The translations under genes were made by a program, and so were the position numbers. A model generated the notes under the pieces. The model ran no database searches. It was not told the origin of the DNA and worked only from the letters and a program-made list of their open reading frames with translations. From Parasphingopyxis sp. (GTDB taxonomy: Bacteria; Pseudomonadota; Alphaproteobacteria; Sphingomonadales; Sphingomonadaceae): 64,000 bases of DNA. Below, one piece after another: positions 54,722 through 63,666 of the stretch (positions within the stretch are counted from its first letter, which is position 1; each line of letters begins with the position of its first letter). The DNA is taken from positions 620,001 to 684,000 of the forward strand of contig NZ_JANQNS010000015.1 of NCBI RefSeq assembly GCF_028279465.1, written 5' to 3'.

Positions 54722-55921
54722 TCACTCCCCTTCCCCATCGACCGCCGCCTGCACGGCGCGGTAGAAAGCATTGCGCCGCTCGCGGTACAGCGCATTGCTC
54801 GCGACCGGCCAGTTGCCGTTGCTGGCGATCACCAGATTGCGCGCGGGATCGATGAAGATGCCCTGGCCGAAAATGCCCTGGGCGGCGAAGCTGCCATCGT
54901 CGAAGGTCCACCATTGATAGCCATAACCGCGGCCCGGCGCGCCGATATCGGCCTGGCGGGTCGTCGCATCGGCGAACCAGCCTTCGGGGACGACGCGTTC
55001 CTCGCCGATCATCCCGTCCGCCAGCACGAAAAGGCCGAAGCGCGCATAATCGCGCACCGTCGCCGAGATGCAGCAGCCGGCGATCTCGTTGCCGCCCGCA
55101 TTGACGATCCATTCGCCATCCTGCGCCATGCCGAACGGCGCCCAGATCTGCTGCGACAGATAGTCGGCGAGCGGCATGTCCGTGGCGTTGGCGACGAGCA
55201 CACCGATCAGGTTGGTCTCGCCGGTATTATATTGCCAGCGCGTGCCCGGCTCCGCCTCGCTCGGCAGGTCGCGCATATAGGTCACCACCGGGTCGATGCC
55301 GGGTTCGGGCGTGACCTGGTTGAAGCGGGACACGTCCGAGTTGGGATCGGTATAGCTCTCGTCCCAGCGGACTCCCGAGGTCATGGTGAGCAGTTGCCGG
55401 ACCGTCACGCCGTCATAGCCGCTGCCCGATAGTTCCGGGATATAGTCGGTGACGGCCGCGTCGAGCGATTCGATATGCCCGTCCACTATGGCCGCGCCGA
55501 CCAGCGTCGAGGTCAGCGACTTGGCGACCGAGAAGCTCGTCCAGCGCGTATCGACGTCCGCGCCCATGCGATAGCGTTCGAAGCGAACCTGGCCGTTATG
55601 GACGATGACGATCCCCGCGGCGCGCTGATCTTCGAGATATTGCTCGACCGTCCAGGGCTCGCCCTCCACCTCGAACGCGATGGCGAGATCGGGCCCGCGC
55701 GGGATTTCGCGGAAAGTGTCGCCATTGGGGACCGTGCGGACCGGGGCGAGTTCTTCCATGCGTGGAAAGCCGAAATCGCGCTGCGGCTGCGTCCACATGA
55801 GGACGTTGGTGTCGGTGGGGATATTGCTTTCGGCTTCGGCTGCTTCCTGTGCATGTGCGGTCCCACCGAGCGTTATCGCCAGTGCTGCGCTGAGCCCCCT
55901 CGTCCATTTCGCAATCGTCAT
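54722..55921 (-). CDS. Serine hydrolase of the class C beta-lactamase/penicillin-binding family
   Basis: A 399-residue exported serine hydrolase. A signal peptide (residues 1-24) precedes the domain. The nucleophile motif S-x-x-K is SVAK (131-134), the Y-x-N motif appears as WQYNTGETN (near 233), and a third-motif region with HG/KTG analogue lies near the C-terminus. It could be an esterase, DD-peptidase or beta-lactamase-like; class C AmpC itself is not indicated. It starts 1 bp before the cyclopropane-type methyltransferase gene's stop, consistent with an operon. Confidence 0.87.
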   Translation of the reverse strand: MTIAKWTRGLSAALAITLGGTAHAQEAAEAESNIPTDTNVLMWTQPQRDFGFPRMEELAPVRTVPNGDTFREIPRGPDLAIAFEVEGEPWTVEQYLEDQRAAGIVIVHNGQVRFERYRMGADVDTRWTSFSVAKSLTSTLVGAAIVDGHIESLDAAVTDYIPELSGSGYDGVTVRQLLTMTSGVRWDESYTDPNSDVSRFNQVTPEPGIDPVVTYMRDLPSEAEPGTRWQYNTGETNLIGVLVANATDMPLADYLSQQIWAPFGMAQDGEWIVNAGGNEIAGCCISATVRDYARFGLFVLADGMIGEERVVPEGWFADATTRQADIGAPGRGYGYQWWTFDDGSFAAQGIFGQGIFIDPARNLVIASNGNWPVASNALYRERRNAFYRAVQAAVDGEGE

Positions 55922-55922
55922 C

Positions 55923-57200
55923 CTAATCCCCCTTGATCAGCGTCACCTGCGCCACATCGATACCTCCGGCTCGGAAGCCGCCTTCGCAATACATGAAATA
56001 ATAGCGCCAGAGACCGTGGAACCGCTCGTCAAAGCCGTCCGGCAAGCGTTTCTCGGCGACGGCGCGGTCATAATCCTCGCGCCAGCGCCGTAGCGTCTCG
56101 GCATAGTGGAGATTATAGCTCGTGCGGTCCGCCCAGCTAAGGCCCGCCTGCTTCGCGATCTCCGCAAAACGCTTTTCCTCGACCAGCATGCCGCCGGGGA
56201 AGATATAGGTCTGGATGAAATCGGCGCTCGCGGCATAGGCCTCGAAGCCCTCCTCCTCGATCGAAATCAGCTGGATCGCCGCCTTACCGCCCGGTTTCAG
56301 CCGGTCCGCGATGGCGTTCAAATAGGCCGGCCAATATTCCTGCCCGACGGCCTCGACCATCTCAACACTCGCCACGGCATCGAACGTGCCTTCGACATCG
56401 CGATAATCGACAAGCTCGATCCGCGCGCGGTCGGCCAGCCCCGCCTTGCGCATTCGATCTTCCGCAAAGGCCTTCTGCTCGGTCGAGAGGGTGATACCCG
56501 TGACGTCCGCGCTATATTCGCTGGCCGCGATCTCCATCAGCCCACCCCATCCGCAGCCGATTTCGAGCAGCTTTTCGCCGGGTTTCAGATCAAGTCGGTC
56601 GAGCAGCATGCGGACCTTGCGGCGCTGCGCCTCGGCGAGGGGTTCCTCGCGCGAGAGCGGATCGGTGAACACCGCACTCGAATAGCTCATCGTCTCGTCG
56701 AGCCAGGCGGCGTAGAAATCGTTGCCGAGGTCGTAATGTGCTTCGATATTTTTCCGCGCATTGGCACGATTATTCCGGCGCTGCGTATGGGCGAGCAGGT
56801 TACGCAGGCGCGCCGTGCCCTTGGCCCGTGCTGTATTGCCCAGCGTCTTGCGGTTGGCGACGAACAGCTCGAACAGTGTTTCGGGCGCCGGACTGATCCA
56901 TTCGCCCTCGGCCCATCCGCGATACCAGCCTACCGAGCCCGACGTCATCAGTCGGATCAACGGCCGCCAGCTTTTGAGTTCGATTTCGGCCGCAGGCCCC
57001 GGCGCGTGGTCGCCGAGCACACGGCTCTTTCCGTCGGGTAGTTTTGCAGCGAGTTTGCCTGTCGCGAGCCCGGTATCGATCCGGTCGAGTATCTTGTGAA
57101 AGCCGGGCGCGAACAGGCGCATGAACCAAGACGCCCCGGTCGAAAAACCGCGATCCGCGCGCAGCAGATGTTCGCCGCGTGGTGACGGACTGCTCGCCAT
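55923..57200 (-). CDS. Cyclopropane-fatty-acyl-phospholipid synthase family methyltransferase
   Basis: A 425-residue SAM-dependent methyltransferase of the CFA synthase/mycolic cyclopropane synthase group. The SAM motif LLEIGCGWGGL is near residue 205, preceded by the family NIEAHYDLGNDFYAAWLD segment (about 150-167). An active-site region with YWPAYLN and a C-terminal Trp-rich WRYYFMYCEGGFRAGGID segment are typical. It likely methylates or cyclopropanates phospholipid acyl chains at the membrane surface. It is the first gene upstream of the serine hydrolase. Confidence 0.9.
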   Translation of the reverse strand: MASSPSPRGEHLLRADRGFSTGASWFMRLFAPGFHKILDRIDTGLATGKLAAKLPDGKSRVLGDHAPGPAAEIELKSWRPLIRLMTSGSVGWYRGWAEGEWISPAPETLFELFVANRKTLGNTARAKGTARLRNLLAHTQRRNNRANARKNIEAHYDLGNDFYAAWLDETMSYSSAVFTDPLSREEPLAEAQRRKVRMLLDRLDLKPGEKLLEIGCGWGGLMEIAASEYSADVTGITLSTEQKAFAEDRMRKAGLADRARIELVDYRDVEGTFDAVASVEMVEAVGQEYWPAYLNAIADRLKPGGKAAIQLISIEEEGFEAYAASADFIQTYIFPGGMLVEEKRFAEIAKQAGLSWADRTSYNLHYAETLRRWREDYDRAVAEKRLPDGFDERFHGLWRYYFMYCEGGFRAGGIDVAQVTLIKGD

Positions 57201-57271
57201 ATCCCCTCCTGCGCGCGCTTATTGCCGAAAAGCGTAGCGGAGAGCAACGGTTTCGCGTGCCCTTTCTCTAA

Positions 57272-58663
57272 TCAGGATTTCACCGTTTCATACGCATCCA
57301 GCGCGCGCTGGCGCGCCTCTTTGTGACCAATGATCTTCGCCGGATAGCCGTCCGGCTTGCAGCCATGTTCTTCGGGGTCGTGGATATAGGGATCGTCGAG
57401 ATCGGCGAGTTCGGGCACCCAGCGCCGGATATAGTCGCCGGCGTCGAATTTTTCGGACTGGCTGAGCGGTGCCATAATCCGCACGAACATATTGGAATCG
57501 ACGCCCGTGCCGGCGACCCATTGCCAGTTCGTGCTGTTCGATCCGTAATCGGCATCGACGAGTGTATCCCAGAACCAGCGTTCGCCCTTGCGCCAGTCGA
57601 TCAGCAGATGCTTGATGAGAAAACTCGCCGCGATCATCCGAACCCGGTTGTGCATCCAGCCCGTCGCCCAAAGCTCGCGCATCCCGGCATCGACGATCGG
57701 ATAGCCGGTTTCGCCCTTGCACCAGCGATCGAAGTCGTCGCGCACGGCCGAGGAGCGGAAGTCGCGCCAAGGAAAATCGGCGAACTGGTCGCGATAGCCT
57801 TCGCCGCCATATTTCGGGAATTGCAGGATGACGTTCTGCGCGTAGTCGCGCCAGATCAGTTCCTTCTGGAACGTCGTCACGTCGCGGCCCGGGCCGGACA
57901 CGCGATGCCAAATATAGGTGGGCGAGACCTCGCCGAAATGGAGATGCGGCGAGAGGTGCGCCGTGCCCTCTATGCTCGGCAGGTTGCGGCGGTCGTCATA
58001 GCGCGTCGCCTTGTCGATAAAGGTGTCCACATTCGCCCGCGCCCCTTCCTCGCCGGGCGTCCAGACGTCGAAGCCTGTTGCCCAATTCGGATTGGTCGGG
58101 AGTAGCGCCCAATCGTCGAGATCGTCGCTCAATGGCCACTCGCCCGGCGCGTCGATTGTCTGCGGCGTACGGGACGGTTCGGCCGGCGGCATATGCTCGC
58201 GCAGCGCTTTCCAGAACGGCGTGTAGATCTTGTAGGGATCGCCCGAGCCGGTCGTCACAGAACCCGGCGGCATCAGATAGTTGCCATGATGCAGGCAGAG
58301 GTCGACGCCATCAGGCAACAGCTCTTTCAACTCGCGTTCCGCATTGCGCCACCAGGGCTCGTAGTGGCGCAGCGCGTGGATTTGGGTCGCTCCAGTCTTG
58401 GCCGCGATATCGGCGAGGATCGTCGCGCTTGTCCCACGCCGCAGGATCAGCCGCGAACCCTTGTCCCGGAGGCTCTTGTCCAGACTTTCCAGGGAATGGT
58501 GCAGCCACCAGCGCGAGGCCGCGCCCATCTTCCGATGTTTGGGTGTCTCATCGTCAAAAATATAAACCGGAATGACCGGGCCACGCGACGTGGCCTCGGC
58601 CAGCGCGGCCTGATCGGAAAGGCGCAGGTCCCTGCGGAACCAGACTATCGAGACATTGCTCAT
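57272..58663 (-). CDS. phrB: Deoxyribodipyrimidine photolyase
   Basis: A 463-residue FAD enzyme that uses light to reverse UV-induced pyrimidine dimers. The N-terminal domain begins VSIVWFRRDLRLSDQAAL. The FAD-binding domain has EVSPTYIW, WRDYAQNV, YPIVDAGMRELWATGWMHNR and WQWVAGTGVDSN, in the CPD photolyase class I order. ATG 58663 overlaps the stop of the upstream metal-dependent hydrolase/membrane gene (ATGA), so they are coupled; a longer open frame over the neighbouring gene is rejected. Cryptochrome function is possible but less likely. Confidence 0.95.
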   Translation of the reverse strand: MSNVSIVWFRRDLRLSDQAALAEATSRGPVIPVYIFDDETPKHRKMGAASRWWLHHSLESLDKSLRDKGSRLILRRGTSATILADIAAKTGATQIHALRHYEPWWRNAERELKELLPDGVDLCLHHGNYLMPPGSVTTGSGDPYKIYTPFWKALREHMPPAEPSRTPQTIDAPGEWPLSDDLDDWALLPTNPNWATGFDVWTPGEEGARANVDTFIDKATRYDDRRNLPSIEGTAHLSPHLHFGEVSPTYIWHRVSGPGRDVTTFQKELIWRDYAQNVILQFPKYGGEGYRDQFADFPWRDFRSSAVRDDFDRWCKGETGYPIVDAGMRELWATGWMHNRVRMIAASFLIKHLLIDWRKGERWFWDTLVDADYGSNSTNWQWVAGTGVDSNMFVRIMAPLSQSEKFDAGDYIRRWVPELADLDDPYIHDPEEHGCKPDGYPAKIIGHKEARQRALDAYETVKS

Positions 58664-59610
58664 TCCGCCGGGGTTATATCGACCGTGAAGCGGTCTCCAA
58701 TACCGTCGAAAGTGAACCTCTGGTCGCGCAGCAGTATGCGACCGTCGCGACGCTCGATAAAGGGCATGCGGGACCAGAACAGATAAGGCCGCACATCGGG
58801 ATTCTCCGCTATGACGGCATCCCAATCGACCGTATCCATGCCATCGGGGCGCACATCATCGTTCAGCGTCACCATATCTTCGCCGCCAAACAGCGTGAAA
58901 CGCCCGCTCCCTATTTCGCCCTGGCCACGCCACCGAATGTCCCGCACCCAGAAGGCGATCGGCACATTATTGGCGATAACCAGTTCGGCGGATTCGCCGC
59001 GCATATCCCGGATCTGCTCCGCAGCCAGCTGCTGGGCGCGATCCGAGATCAGCGCGTTGGCGCCGACATAGGCTATGACGATTGCAACGATGGCGATCAA
59101 CGGCCGCCGGTAATCCGTCCGCCCCCTTCGTTCGCGCCGCAGCGAGAGCCAGAGCGCAATCCCGAGCGCGGCCCAGACCCAGACATCGATAATAAACAAC
59201 GTATCGCCATAGAACCATTGGTCGGAAAAAGGCTCAAGGAAACGGACGCCATAACTGTTGAGATAATCGAGCATCGGATGGCTGATCGCCCCGATATAGG
59301 CGAGCGCGAGCAGCCAGCCTTTATGGATCGGTAGCCTTTTCTCCGGCCGCTTGCCCCGCCGTTCCTGCCATCGATCGAAGGCGATCATGACGCCGGTCAG
59401 CAGTATCGGCAGGATCAGTACGCCAAAAGGCCCGTGCGCAACGCCGCGCCGGAGCGCCAAACTCTGATACTCGCCAAACAGCGTCGCAAGGGCGTCGATG
59501 TCCGGTAAGTTGGCGGCGATGATCAGCGTCGCCATGCCGAGGCCGGTTTTCTTCTTGAGCCCGAGCTGACCGAGCACGGCACCCGTCAGGCCATGGGTCA
59601 GATTATCCAT
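58660..59610 (-). CDS. YdjM/DUF457-type inner-membrane metal-dependent hydrolase-like protein
   Basis: A 316-residue membrane protein beginning MDNLTHGLTGAVLGQLGL with the H-G-x-x-G and later GAISHPMLDYLN, the conserved His motif pattern of the YdjM/YfhO-like DUF457 family often called metal-dependent hydrolases. Several hydrophobic segments (about residues 60-80, 95-110, 135-155, 168-185) precede a soluble C-terminal domain. In E. coli ydjM is LexA-regulated; here it is joined to a photolyase gene, fitting a DNA damage theme, but no LexA box was identified. Confidence 0.85.
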   Translation of the reverse strand: MDNLTHGLTGAVLGQLGLKKKTGLGMATLIIAANLPDIDALATLFGEYQSLALRRGVAHGPFGVLILPILLTGVMIAFDRWQERRGKRPEKRLPIHKGWLLALAYIGAISHPMLDYLNSYGVRFLEPFSDQWFYGDTLFIIDVWVWAALGIALWLSLRRERRGRTDYRRPLIAIVAIVIAYVGANALISDRAQQLAAEQIRDMRGESAELVIANNVPIAFWVRDIRWRGQGEIGSGRFTLFGGEDMVTLNDDVRPDGMDTVDWDAVIAENPDVRPYLFWSRMPFIERRDGRILLRDQRFTFDGIGDRFTVDITPAE

Positions 59611-59641
59611 GCGCGCTTAGCGTCCCGGTCCGATACCGGTT

Positions 59642-60682
59642 CTAAAGCTCTGGCCCATCTTCTTCGACGGTCCAGGTCTGGCCATGTTCTATCAGCGCTT
59701 GCAAATCGGCAGGCTTGCCCGCCGAAACCTCTTCACGCTGTTTGGTGAGCACCTGATTGAAGGTCGGACGCGGATCGTCATAAACCGTGCCGAGCGCCAT
59801 CGGATATTCGCCGAACGGCATTTCGACGAGCATATAGGCCAGCGCATGGTTGGTCTGGTCGTGCCGCAACACGCCGGCCGCCTGCCAATCGCCATCGACG
59901 ACATCGACGACGATGGGCTTCAGATGCTCGGGATGTTCGCGGTCGAGCGCGAGGCCCTTGGTGCCGTTGGCAAAGAGCAGCGGCTCGCCATGTTCGAGCC
60001 AGATCTGCGTCTCCGCCGCCGTCTTCTTGTTCGTGAAATCGGCGAACACGTCTTCATTATAGACGATGCAGTTCTGGAAAATCTCGATAAAGGCCGTGCC
60101 CTTATGGTTATACGCCGCTTTGAACGTATTGCTGAGATTCTTGTTCACATCGATACCGCGAGCGACGAAACGCGCACCCGAGCCTAGCGCGAAGGCGCAC
60201 GGATTAACCGGCCGGTCGACCGAACCAAACGGTGTCGACGGGCTGCTGGTGCCGGTCCGCGAGGTCGGCGAATATTGGCCCTTGGTCAGGCCGTAAATCT
60301 CGTTGTTGAACAGCAGGACCTGGCAATCGACGTTGCGGCGCAGCAGGTGGAGCATATGATTGCCGCCGATCGACAGCCCGTCACCATCTCCCGTCACCAG
60401 CCAGACATCGAGTTCTGGATTGGCGAGCTTAAGCCCTGTCGCAATCGTCGGCGCGCGGCCATGGATCGTGTGGAAGCCGTAGGTCTCCATATAATAGGGA
60501 AAGCGCGAGGAGCAGCCGATGCCGGATACGAACACCGTGTTGGCCGGGTCCGCGCCGAGATCCGGCATCGTGCGCTGCACGGCCTTGAGAATCGCATAAT
60601 CGCCGCAGCCCGGACACCAGCGGACTTCCTGATCTGTCACCCAGTCTTTAAGGGTCGTCTTGACGGGGGTCATGTCGTTCAT
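59642..60682 (-). CDS. korB: 2-oxoacid:ferredoxin oxidoreductase subunit beta
   Basis: A 346-residue thiamine-diphosphate subunit. The N-terminal WCPGCGDY motif and GDGDGLSIGGNH with the downstream LFNNEIYGLTKGQ (TPP-binding GDG...NN) are diagnostic of KorB-like subunits (2-oxoglutarate or pyruvate:ferredoxin oxidoreductase). It decarboxylates 2-oxoglutarate to succinyl-CoA, reducing ferredoxin. GAGGAGG precedes the ATG at 60682. A 27-codon membrane ORF lies between it and korA. No ferredoxin gene is adjacent. Confidence 0.93.
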   Translation of the reverse strand: MNDMTPVKTTLKDWVTDQEVRWCPGCGDYAILKAVQRTMPDLGADPANTVFVSGIGCSSRFPYYMETYGFHTIHGRAPTIATGLKLANPELDVWLVTGDGDGLSIGGNHMLHLLRRNVDCQVLLFNNEIYGLTKGQYSPTSRTGTSSPSTPFGSVDRPVNPCAFALGSGARFVARGIDVNKNLSNTFKAAYNHKGTAFIEIFQNCIVYNEDVFADFTNKKTAAETQIWLEHGEPLLFANGTKGLALDREHPEHLKPIVVDVVDGDWQAAGVLRHDQTNHALAYMLVEMPFGEYPMALGTVYDDPRPTFNQVLTKQREEVSAGKPADLQALIEHGQTWTVEEDGPEL

Positions 60683-60692
60683 GGCAGCCTCC

Positions 60693-60776
60693 TCAGCTCC
60701 ACAGGAAATAGATAATCGCGACGATCACGATGAGCATGCCGACCAGCGGCATGACGCTTTTGGGTTTCTCATCCAT
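60693..60776 (-). CDS. 27-residue single-helix membrane peptide between korA and korB
   Basis: A tiny frame of 27 codons plus stop: a basic/acidic start (MDEKPKS) followed by one hydrophobic helix of about 17 residues and a short WS end. Its ATG overlaps the last codons of korA (8 bp) and it ends 10 bp before the korB start, with the korB Shine-Dalgarno in the gap. Such tight packing between two subunits of one enzyme suggests it is translated. It could anchor the KorAB complex at the membrane. It is below normal gene-finder limits. Confidence 0.6.
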   Translation of the reverse strand: MDEKPKSVMPLVGMLIVIVAIIYFLWS

Positions 60777-62643
60777 CGAGATGCTCCGTGATCGCGGCCT
60801 CGATTTCCGAAATGCGGAAAGGCTGGCCGGAGACTTTGTTCAGCGGTTTCGCATCGACGAGATACTGATCGCGCAGCACGGTTTTCAGCTGTCCCTTGTT
60901 CATCTCGGGCACAAGAATCTTGTCGAAGCCGCGCAGCAAATCGCCGAGATTGCGCGGCAGCGGCCAGATATGGCGCAAATGGATCTGCGCAACGCTCTGT
61001 CCCCTGTGACGCGCCCGGGTCACCGCCTGATGGATCGGTCCATAGGTCGAGCCCCATCCAACCACAGCGAGCGTTTCGCTGCCATCGCCAAGATCGATCT
61101 CCTGCTCCGGAATATCGTCCGCGACATTCAGGATTTTCTGCGCGCGGATATCGGTCATTTCCTGATGGTTTTCGGGCGAATAATCGATATTGCCGCTGTT
61201 CGAGGCTTTCTCGATGCCTCCGATCCGGTGCATCAGGCCCGGTGTGCCCGGTCTGACCCAGGGGCGGGCCAGCTTTTCGTCTCGGCTGTAGGGATTGAAA
61301 TGTTCGCCTTCGGCCGGCACTTCTTCATAATGTTTGACAGGAAACGGCTTGAACGCGTTGACATCCGGCATTTTCCAGGGCTCGGCGGCATTGGCGATAT
61401 AGCCGTCGGTGAGCAACATAACCGGCGTCATGAAGCGCGTGGCGATGCGACAGGCCTCGATCGCGCAATCGAATGCATCGGACGGCGAGCGCACGGCCAA
61501 CACCGGCATCGGCGCGTCGCCGTTGCGGCCATAGACGGCCTGATACAGGTCCGACTGTTCGGTCTTGGTCGGCAGGCCCGTGGACGGCCCGCCACGCTGC
61601 GAATTGACGATCACCAGCGGCAGCTCGGTCATGATCGCCAAGCCCATCGCCTCGCCCTTGAGCGCGATACCCGGCCCGGACGATGACGTCACACCAAGCG
61701 ATCCCGCGTAAGATGCGCCGATCGCGGCGCCTATCGCCGCGATTTCGTCTTCCGCCTGGAAGGTTGTGACGCCAAACTGTTTGAGCCGGGAGAGGTGGTG
61801 CAGGATCGCCGAGGCCGGCGTGATCGGATAACCACCGAAGAACATCGGTAGATCGGCCAGCTTCGCCCCCGCCAGCAGGCCCAAAGAAATCGCCTCGGCG
61901 CCGGTAACCGTGCGGTACAGACCCGGCTCCGCCGGCGCGGCGTCGACATGGCGTGGTTGAAACGCGTAACCCAATTCCGCCGTCTCGCCATAGGCATGAC
62001 CGGCATTGAGCGCCGCGATATTCGCTTCGGCGATCTCCGGTTTTTTCGCGAATTTCGCGTTGAGCCAGTCGATAATCGGCTTGCGCTTGCGATCGAACAT
62101 CCAGAGCGTGAGCCCAAGCGTCCACATATTCTTGCAGCGCAAAGCTTCCTTGTTGCCGAGGCCGAAGGGCTTCACCGCTTCCAGCGTCATCTCGGTCATG
62201 TCGAGCGACAGTAATTGCCATTTGGCGAGCGAACCGTCTTCGAGCGGATTTTCGATATAGCCGGCCTTGGAGAGATTGCGCTCGCCGAACGCACCGCTGT
62301 CGGCGATGATCAACCCGCCATTGCGCAAATCGTCGACATTGGTTTTCAATGCCGCCGGGTTCATCGCGACGAGCACATCCGGTTCGTCGCCCGCAGTGCG
62401 GATCGCGCGGCTCCCGAAATGAATCTGGAAGGCCGACACGCCGAACAGCGTACCCTGCGGCGCGCGGATTTCGGCCGGAAAATCCGGGAAGGTCGCCAGA
62501 TCATTGCCCGCGAGCGCCGTTGAAAGCGTAAACTGCCCGCCGGTCAACTGCATACCGTCGCCGCTATCGCCGGCGAATCGGACGACGACCGATGCCGCGT
62601 CTTCGGGAGAATTGTCTTTAATAGTCTCTGCCGCGCTGGCCAT
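60769..62643 (-). CDS. korA: 2-oxoacid:ferredoxin oxidoreductase subunit alpha (gamma-alpha fusion)
   Basis: A 624-residue protein. An N-terminal gamma-type domain (VVVRFAGDSGDGMQLTGGQF, about residues 20-39) is fused to the alpha pyrimidine-binding domain starting near residue 220 (GNEAISLGLLAGAKLADLPMFFGGYPITPAS). With korB it forms the oxidoreductase that yields acyl-CoA and reduced ferredoxin. The start at 62643 (MASAAETIKD) follows TTGGGTGAGATA and avoids a TTG extension. It is the first gene of the korA-small ORF-korB run. Confidence 0.93.
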   Translation of the reverse strand: MASAAETIKDNSPEDAASVVVRFAGDSGDGMQLTGGQFTLSTALAGNDLATFPDFPAEIRAPQGTLFGVSAFQIHFGSRAIRTAGDEPDVLVAMNPAALKTNVDDLRNGGLIIADSGAFGERNLSKAGYIENPLEDGSLAKWQLLSLDMTEMTLEAVKPFGLGNKEALRCKNMWTLGLTLWMFDRKRKPIIDWLNAKFAKKPEIAEANIAALNAGHAYGETAELGYAFQPRHVDAAPAEPGLYRTVTGAEAISLGLLAGAKLADLPMFFGGYPITPASAILHHLSRLKQFGVTTFQAEDEIAAIGAAIGASYAGSLGVTSSSGPGIALKGEAMGLAIMTELPLVIVNSQRGGPSTGLPTKTEQSDLYQAVYGRNGDAPMPVLAVRSPSDAFDCAIEACRIATRFMTPVMLLTDGYIANAAEPWKMPDVNAFKPFPVKHYEEVPAEGEHFNPYSRDEKLARPWVRPGTPGLMHRIGGIEKASNSGNIDYSPENHQEMTDIRAQKILNVADDIPEQEIDLGDGSETLAVVGWGSTYGPIHQAVTRARHRGQSVAQIHLRHIWPLPRNLGDLLRGFDKILVPEMNKGQLKTVLRDQYLVDAKPLNKVSGQPFRISEIEAAITEHLDG

Positions 62644-62723
62644 TATCTCACCCAATATGTTCCATTAATTTGCACCTATGCACAGCTAGGCCGCCGAACA
62701 AAATAGAAAAACTCACAAGCCGG

Positions 62724-63629
62724 TCAGCCATGCTTTTGCGCTTCATGGGCCAGCGAGAGGATCGTCCGCGCGTGGCGCGCAGCGACCGTGCCATGATCGT
62801 CCCCATATCCGCCGCCCAATACGCTGGCGAGCGGCACGCCGCGCCGCCGCGCTTCGCGCATCACAAGCCGTTCGCGGGCTTCGAGTCCGGCGTCGCTGAG
62901 CGCCAGCCTCCCGAGCCGGTCGTCGCGATGCGGATCGACGCCGGCCTGATAGAGGATGATATCGGGCGCGAACTGATCAAGCGCAGCGCGGAGATTGCTT
63001 TCCAGCGTATCAAGATAGCCGGCATCCGCCAGCCCGTCGGGCAAGCCTATGTCGAGCGAAGAGCGCGCCTTGCGCACCGGGAAATTCTTTTCCGCATGCA
63101 GGGAAAGCGTGAACATTTCCGGCTGTCCGGCGAGCAAGACGGCCGTGCCGTCCCCCTGATGGACATCGCAGTCGAGCACCAGCACGCGCCGTGCCCGGCC
63201 TTCGGCCACGAGCCGGTTCGCCGCGACGGCGAGATCGTTGAGCACGCAATAACCGGCCCCGGTATCGGGCAGCGCATGATGGCTGCCCCCTGCCCCGTTC
63301 GCCGCAAAGCCGTGTTCCAGCGCCAGCAGCGCCGCGAGCCATGTGCCACCCTGCGCCAGCAAGGAACGTTCGCGGATATCAGGCGTTACTGCGAAACCGA
63401 TCCGTCGTTCCTTCGCCTTCGGCACGGTTGCCATCATGACCTCATCGACATAGTCATGGTCATGTACGTCTTCGATCCACTCGCGCGGCATCGGATTCGG
63501 CGCATGGATCGTCATTGCGGACCCGCTCGTTTCGAGCGCCTCGCGGACCAGACCATATTTGTTGAAGCGAAATGCGCTGCCCCTGGGCGCCGGCGCGACA
63601 TAGCTGGAATGATGGACGAAATGCAGCAT
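62724..63629 (-). CDS. Histone deacetylase-superfamily hydrolase
   Basis: A 301-residue zinc hydrolase of the HDAC/AcuC/acetylpolyamine amidohydrolase superfamily. Active-site motifs include GSHHALPDTGAGYC (paired His at 117-118) and LDCDVHQGDGTA with the Zn ligands Asp155/His157. The N-terminus MLHFVHHSSYVAP was chosen; an in-frame ATG four codons upstream (63641) is possible but neither has a Shine-Dalgarno. It probably deacetylates a small molecule or protein lysine. It is divergent from the MATE transporter gene across 37 bp. Confidence 0.9.
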   Translation of the reverse strand: MLHFVHHSSYVAPAPRGSAFRFNKYGLVREALETSGSAMTIHAPNPMPREWIEDVHDHDYVDEVMMATVPKAKERRIGFAVTPDIRERSLLAQGGTWLAALLALEHGFAANGAGGSHHALPDTGAGYCVLNDLAVAANRLVAEGRARRVLVLDCDVHQGDGTAVLLAGQPEMFTLSLHAEKNFPVRKARSSLDIGLPDGLADAGYLDTLESNLRAALDQFAPDIILYQAGVDPHRDDRLGRLALSDAGLEARERLVMREARRRGVPLASVLGGGYGDDHGTVAARHARTILSLAHEAQKHG

Positions 63630-63666
63630 CGCGCAAAGCATATAGGCGCTGCGGATGCGGGAGACT

